In this document: piece by piece, positions 59,664 to 64,000 of the stretch
Layout: the number at the start of each line of letters is the position of its first letter
How positions within the stretch are numbered: the first letter of the stretch is position 1
NCBI GenBank assembly: GCA_036641395.1
Contig: JAVWEY010000001.1
Coordinates: 66,612-130,611, forward strand
Source of the DNA: JAVXTH01 sp036641395
Lineage (GTDB): Bacteria > Bacillota_I > Bacilli_A > Erysipelotrichales > Erysipelotrichaceae
DNA: 64,000 bases
Reading direction: 5' to 3'
Made by a program: the position numbers and the translations under genes
Notes under the pieces: generated by a model
Told to the model about the DNA's origin: nothing
Seen by the model: only the letters and a program-made list of their open reading frames with translations
Databases searched by the model: none

Positions 59664-61766
59664 TTAGTAAAAAAACGAAAACAATTGAAAGATTATTAGA
59701 CAAATTAAGTAAGGTACAATTAACATTGTAACAATTGATTGGATCATTAATTTAGTTCCATATTCCTTTTTTATCGATAGCAAAGTCATAACACATGGAA
59801 TACTTAAAAGAATATATACCATAAAACTAAATGCTCGTAGTAATGCAAGATGATCCTTCCATAAATTTGAAACAGCATAAACAAGCGTTGTTTTACTTTT
59901 ATGATACGGCTTAAATAAAATAATACTTTCACTAATCTTTTGACCGAATTTATACGCAAGTAATTTTGTATCTTTTTTTAAATCATAACTTTGTGGCAAA
60001 TTTTTTTGTTTCATTAATACTTGTCCCATAAAACCAACCACTGTTTCCTTCGCAATCAAACTACCAGGTAGCGCTGCAACACACTCCCACCTTGTCCCAA
60101 ACCCTAATGGCTCATATATAAATGCTATTTTTTTTGCGCCGATACCTAGATAGCTCTGTTCAATGTTATCACTTGGGAAATTAGATAATCCCCATAAAAC
60201 AATCATTGCACACATCACAAAACCAACCGCTTTATGAAGAAAACTATTCATTTCACTTTTAACTTTTATAAATATTATTTTTAATGAAGGCATACGATAA
60301 GGAGGTAACTCCAAAACAAATAATTCATTCTCTTGAAAGTTATAAAATCTTTGGAAAATAAATACCAAGGAAAGGGCAATTAAAATACCACTTCCATAAA
60401 GAATAAGAATCACAAAACCGGCTTTTTCCTTGAAAAAAGCAGCAGCAAATAAGACATAGACTGGAAGTCGCGCTCCACATGACATAAAAGGAACAAGTAA
60501 TGCGGTTAATTTTCTTTGTTTTTCACTTGATAGCGTTCTGGTAGAATAAATAGCTGGGACATTACATCCAAACCCAATGATTAAGGAGATAAAGCTTTTA
60601 CCATTCAAGTGAAAGAAACGCATTATACGATCTAAAAGAAAAGCAACTCTTGTCATATAGCCACACTCTTCTAAAAAGGATAAAAAAGTATAAAGAAAAA
60701 ACATTAACGGCATAAAAACAATAACACTGCCGACCCCACTTATGATACCATTTACAATTAGTGAAATGATTCTTTTATCAACTTTTAATACAATTAAGTA
60801 ATAATTTATATATTTGATCAAATAATCATGAATGAAATAGTCAATGAAATCACTGATTGGTGAACTGATTTTAAAAACGATTAATAGCATAAGCGAAAAC
60901 ATGATAATAAATAAAGGAATGCTGATATAACGATGTAGTAAAATATCATCGATTAACTTTGTTTGTTTTAAGCGCCTTGATTCTTCTTGATGAACATACT
61001 TCATCAAAGAATTAATAACGATGAAATACTGATTATTTATTTCCCCGCTTGTGATGTCACCTTTGCACTTATTTAAGTACTTTAAATCAAAATGCCACTT
61101 CATACATTGCTTAACTACTTCTTGATCTTCTTTAAGAAAAGATAAGGATATTTTACTAATTGCTAACTTATCTTTTATTTCTGTAAAAGGCATATGAAGT
61201 TCAATATAATTATAAATATTAATCCATGCTTTTTCACAGTTATTATCTAATAATGGATAGTAGAATATATCCTTATTGCACTGTTCCTCGATTGCTTTTT
61301 GTACCAAATAAGAATGTGATTTATTAAGAGCACTATAAGATAGAATTGGAATTTGTAATCTTCGCATTAATTTCACTACTTCAATACGTATACCGTATTT
61401 GAATACTTCATCACTAAAATTAAAGATTAATAGGAGTGGTATTTGAAGTTCTCTTAAAAGTAGTGTAAGATACAAGTTACGCTCCAGATTGGTAGCATCA
61501 ACAACATTCACAATTAAATCAATTTCTTCATACGTTAAATAATTTATAGTAATTTGTGCTTCACTACATGTTTCATCTAAACTATAAATACCTGGCAAAT
61601 CAATCAAATGATAAGTGATACCATGCCATTTTACACATGCTTCTTTGCGTTCAATCGAAACTCCTGGCCAATTCCCCACTTTAAAATTAGCATCTGACAA
61701 AGCATTGATCCATGCACTTTTCCCAACATTGGGATTACCGACAAAAGCAATTGTTTTTTCATTCAT
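59664..61766 (-). CDS. feoB: Iron(II) transporter FeoB
   Basis: FeoB is a GTPase-gated iron(II) importer. The 700-residue protein has the cytosolic G-domain with IAFVGNPNVGKSAWINAL (P-loop, with Ala where Thr is usual), HLIDLPGIYSL (G3) and LLIFNFSDEVF (G4, N-x-x-D). A membrane domain of about eight helices follows, with two Gate-type motifs (CGYMTRVAFLLDRIM; GFGCNVPAIYSTRTLSSEKQ). The ATG at 61766 overlaps the feoA stop by eight bases. It has no Cys-rich tail. Confidence 0.95.
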   Translation of the reverse strand: MNEKTIAFVGNPNVGKSAWINALSDANFKVGNWPGVSIERKEACVKWHGITYHLIDLPGIYSLDETCSEAQITINYLTYEEIDLIVNVVDATNLERNLYLTLLLRELQIPLLLIFNFSDEVFKYGIRIEVVKLMRRLQIPILSYSALNKSHSYLVQKAIEEQCNKDIFYYPLLDNNCEKAWINIYNYIELHMPFTEIKDKLAISKISLSFLKEDQEVVKQCMKWHFDLKYLNKCKGDITSGEINNQYFIVINSLMKYVHQEESRRLKQTKLIDDILLHRYISIPLFIIMFSLMLLIVFKISSPISDFIDYFIHDYLIKYINYYLIVLKVDKRIISLIVNGIISGVGSVIVFMPLMFFLYTFLSFLEECGYMTRVAFLLDRIMRFFHLNGKSFISLIIGFGCNVPAIYSTRTLSSEKQRKLTALLVPFMSCGARLPVYVLFAAAFFKEKAGFVILILYGSGILIALSLVFIFQRFYNFQENELFVLELPPYRMPSLKIIFIKVKSEMNSFLHKAVGFVMCAMIVLWGLSNFPSDNIEQSYLGIGAKKIAFIYEPLGFGTRWECVAALPGSLIAKETVVGFMGQVLMKQKNLPQSYDLKKDTKLLAYKFGQKISESIILFKPYHKSKTTLVYAVSNLWKDHLALLRAFSFMVYILLSIPCVMTLLSIKKEYGTKLMIQSIVTMLIVPYLICLIIFQLFSFFY

Positions 61767-61995
61767 AAAAATCAATTTCTTTTACTTGAATATAAGCGGC
61801 TTCAAGATTACGTAACATGATATAGTTTCCACTTACTTTATAGAGACATGGATCATGAAAAGGTGCAAAACGAATCCATTCAATTTTTGCACCTTGATAA
61901 AAGCCTAAATGAAATAATTGTAAGCTTTGCTTTTCTGGTAAATAAACATGTTGAATGATTGCTACTTTCTTTTGTTTTAATGCCGTTAATTTCAT
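61759..61995 (-). CDS. feoA: FeoA
   Basis: The 78-residue protein is one FeoA domain (VYLPEKQSLQLFHLGFYQGA, then IEWIRFAPFHDPCLYKVSG and IMLRNLEAAYIQV). It overlaps feoB by eight bases, the usual FeoA-FeoB arrangement. The domain is more diverged than the stand-alone copy at 280-510. GGGTGA precedes the ATG. Confidence 0.88.
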   Translation of the reverse strand: MKLTALKQKKVAIIQHVYLPEKQSLQLFHLGFYQGAKIEWIRFAPFHDPCLYKVSGNYIMLRNLEAAYIQVKEIDFYE

Positions 61996-62175
61996 AAAAT
62001 CACCCTATTTATTATGAAATGTTTTAAATGAAAAAAGGCTCGAAAAGGGTTGATAAATAAATTAAATTTTTGTTCTATTTTAACTTCGTTTAGAATACGA
62101 GATATGGTTTCATAGTAGTTTCATTCTTTTTCATCGATTTTACAAAAATATGTTTATTTGTTACAAGTTTTAGTT

Positions 62176-62203
62176 TATAATGTAGAGGATTTTAGTAAAG
62201 GAG
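62176..62203 (+). promoter_or_regulatory. -10 element and ribosome site of gdhA
   Basis: TATAAT (62176-62181) is followed by AAAGGAG (62197-62203) ten bases before the ATG. The -35 is weak (TTTATT). Nothing else clear is seen in 61996-62175. Confidence 0.55.
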
Positions 62204-62213
62204 AAATTAATAA

Positions 62214-63548
62214 ATGACAAATTTAGATACAATAAAGAAACAATTACTGAATAGAAATGCAAATGATGTAGAATTCTTACAAGCGGTGGATGAAGTTTTA
62301 GACTCTTTAGCCGTTGTTGTTGAAAAGGATCCAAGTATATTAAACACGGGAATTTTAGAGCGAATGATTGAACCAGAACGTCAAATTATGTTTCGAGTTC
62401 CTTGGGTAAATGATCAAGGAGAAGTTGAAGTAAATCGTGGCTTTCGGGTACAGTTCAATTCAGCAATTGGTCCCTATAAAGGTGGTTTAAGATTTCATCC
62501 TTCAGTTAATCTTAGCATCATTAAATTCTTAGGATTTGAACAGACATTTAAAAATTCATTAACTGGTCTTCCTATGGGTGGCGGTAAAGGCGGTAGTGAC
62601 TTTGATCCTAAGGGTAAAAGCGATGGCGAAGTTATGCGTTTTTGTCAAAGTTTCATGAGTGAATTATACCGACATATTGGTCAGTTTACGGATATTCCTG
62701 CAGGGGATATTGGCGTAGGAGCACGTGAAATTGGATTCTTATACGGTCAATATAAAAAGCTTCAAAATGAATTTACTGGAACAATGACCGGTAAAGGTCT
62801 AACATGGGGTGGTTCATTAACTCGTAAAGAAGCAACCGGTTATGGTTTATGTTATTTTGTTGATGCAATGCTTCAAGATCATCACGATTGTTTTAATGGA
62901 AAAAAAGTAATTGTTTCAGGTTCTGGTAATGTAGCTATTTATGCTTGCGAGAAGGCAACTCAATTAGGTGGACAGGTTGTCGCAATGTCAGATTCAAAAG
63001 GTTATATTTATGATGAAGACGGCATTGATTTAGGTTTGATGAAAGAGTTGAAAGAAGTTAAAAGAGCTCGCATTAGTGAGTATACAAAAGTTCATACAAA
63101 GGCAACTTATGTAGATAATGCCAATGATATCTGGAATGTCGTTTGTGATATTGCCATGCCTTGTGCCACACAGAATGAATTAAATGAAGCAAATGCCTTA
63201 ACACTAATTAAAAATGGTGTAAAGATTGTGGCAGAAGGTGCTAACATGCCTTGTACTCCTCAAGCAATCCATCATTTACTTAACAATCACATTTTATATG
63301 CACCAGGTAAAGCTAGTAATGCAGGTGGAGTTGCTTGTTCAGGTCTTGAGATGAGCCAAAACTCAATTCGCTTGGCATGGAGTAATGAAGAAGTAGATGC
63401 CCGTTTAAAAGATATTATGATTAATATTTACCACAATGTTTCCTCAACTGCCAAAGAATATGGTTTAGAAGAGAATTATGTTGCTGGAGCTAATATTGCT
63501 GGTTTCTTAAAAGTAGCAGAAGCAATGAAACAACAAGGTATTGTATAA
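62214..63548 (+). CDS. gdhA: Glutamate dehydrogenase, NADP-type family
   Basis: The enzyme joins ammonia with 2-oxoglutarate to form glutamate. The 444-residue length and layout (GFRVQFNSAIGPYKGGLRFH; GLPMGGGKGGSDFDPKGKS with the catalytic Lys; AGDIGVGAREIGFLYGQYK) are those of hexameric NADP-type GdhA. The Rossmann part has VSGSGNVAIYACEKATQLG and AEGANMPCT. The cofactor call is from the family. It forms one of two ammonia-fixing routes with GlnN. Confidence 0.95.
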   Translation: MTNLDTIKKQLLNRNANDVEFLQAVDEVLDSLAVVVEKDPSILNTGILERMIEPERQIMFRVPWVNDQGEVEVNRGFRVQFNSAIGPYKGGLRFHPSVNLSIIKFLGFEQTFKNSLTGLPMGGGKGGSDFDPKGKSDGEVMRFCQSFMSELYRHIGQFTDIPAGDIGVGAREIGFLYGQYKKLQNEFTGTMTGKGLTWGGSLTRKEATGYGLCYFVDAMLQDHHDCFNGKKVIVSGSGNVAIYACEKATQLGGQVVAMSDSKGYIYDEDGIDLGLMKELKEVKRARISEYTKVHTKATYVDNANDIWNVVCDIAMPCATQNELNEANALTLIKNGVKIVAEGANMPCTPQAIHHLLNNHILYAPGKASNAGGVACSGLEMSQNSIRLAWSNEEVDARLKDIMINIYHNVSSTAKEYGLEENYVAGANIAGFLKVAEAMKQQGIV

Positions 63549-63553
63549 AAAGA

Positions 63554-63588
63554 AAGCGGATGAAGTTACTCACTTCATTCGCTTTTGT
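63554..63588 (+). terminator. Terminator after gdhA
   Basis: AAGCGGATGAAGT and ACTTCATTCGCTT pair (one wobble) around five bases and are followed by TTTG. It sits between gdhA and the convergent gene end. Confidence 0.8.
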
Positions 63589-64000
63589 TCATTCATAGAC
63601 AAATTGATTATTGTAGAAATTACTTTTTTTATTTAATTCGTTTGTTACTTTATTAAAACCATATCTTTCAATTATGGTTTTTTTATTAGAAAATAAATTA
63701 GTTCCAAGTCCAAGTTTATTACCTGGAATATCAACTCCCATTGCCGACAAAGTAGTAGGAAATAAGTCTACAACCGAAAATGATCTTAATTTATCATTTT
63801 TTAATTGCTTTGAAGAATTAATGATTGTATTAAAAGTCGAGCGTTGATAACTTTGTGGCAAATTTTCAAATAAAGATGTATTCATACTTAAATGATCTCC
63901 AGTAATTATAATTGTAGTATTTTCATGAAAATCTTGTTGTTGAATCCAAGAAATGAATTCTGCTACTTGTTTACTTGAGCATGAGATAACATTCTCATAT
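63589..64000 (-). CDS. LTA synthase-like sulfatase-fold protein, C-terminal part (cut by window edge)
   Basis: The last 136 codons of a minus-strand gene are present, starting beyond the right edge. Translated from the edge it reads YENVISCSSKQVAEFISWIQ, then ENTTIIITGDHLSM, which is the alkaline-phosphatase-superfamily metal-site region (ITGDH) of phosphoglycerol transferases (LTA synthase or MdoB-like). Further on, FSVVDLFPTTLSAMGVDIPG and LGLGTNLFSNKKTIIE also fit. An internal Met at 63885 is not the start. It would act on the outer face of the membrane in wall polymer synthesis. Confidence 0.88.
   Translation of the reverse strand, partial: YENVISCSSKQVAEFISWIQQQDFHENTTIIITGDHLSMNTSLFENLPQSYQRSTFNTIINSSKQLKNDKLRSFSVVDLFPTTLSAMGVDIPGNKLGLGTNLFSNKKTIIERYGFNKVTNELNKKSNFYNNQFVYE

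Overview
The window is about 64 kb of AT-rich chromosome from a low-GC Bacillota. The content suggests an anaerobic gut relative of the Erysipelotrichia/Coprobacillaceae. Supporting signs are the gene order polA-mutM-coaE-dnaB-dnaI, an Rnf electron-transport operon with its flavin transferase, type III glutamine synthetase, rubrerythrin with a rubredoxin-like protein, FeoAB, PTS sugar uptake, T-box control of thrS and a yunB-yunC pair of the kind found in spore formers. TGA is used as a stop, so the code is standard. The taxonomic placement is inference.

Layout. 1-3.0 kb: flavodoxin (cut by the edge), a stand-alone feoA, pyk and pfkA. 3.1-9.2 kb: replication and repair operon. 9.3-13.1 kb: ABC permease, ABC lipoprotein, and thrS behind a T-box. 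13.4-15.3 kb: a small accessory islet holding a probable type III (RNA-antitoxin) toxin-antitoxin module, a decayed second toxin tail and a serine recombinase. 15.3-22.9 kb: M29 aminopeptidase, ROK glucokinase, a PRD regulator and a beta-glucoside PTS operon. 23.1-29.5 kb: rnfC-D-G-E-A-x-B and apbE. 29.6-36.2 kb: pgi, an S1-domain protein, a NifU-like protein, a thioredoxin-fold lipoprotein, yunBC, ktrAB and rubrerythrin genes. 36.5-42.4 kb: glnN, a Na/Pi symporter, a membrane protein, an AI-2E-type transporter and two tRNAs. 42.6-47.6 kb: a spermidine/putrescine operon with several fused or expanded proteins. 47.8-48.1 kb: two tandem candidate small RNAs. 48.1-64 kb: a cystine-type symporter, a peptidase and regulator pair, an esterase/ATP-grasp pair, a polysaccharide deacetylase, typA, an NAD salvage operon, feoAB, gdhA and the end of a sulfatase-fold (LTA synthase-like) gene.

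How the genes work together. Rnf would couple ferredoxin oxidation to NAD reduction and ion pumping, with ApbE attaching FMN to the Rnf subunits. Rubrerythrin and the rubredoxin-like protein detoxify peroxide. GlnN and GdhA are the two main ammonia-assimilation enzymes. PTS, ROK kinase, Pgi, PfkA and Pyk give a sugar-to-pyruvate route.

The most notable items are the type III toxin-antitoxin module with three 53-nt repeats and a duplicated toxin tail, the twin small RNAs with C-rich hairpin loops, the PotA ATPase carrying two inserted repeat modules, the RnfD fused to a second FMN-binding domain, and the ferredoxin-less RnfB preceded by a 54-residue Cys-rich membrane microprotein.
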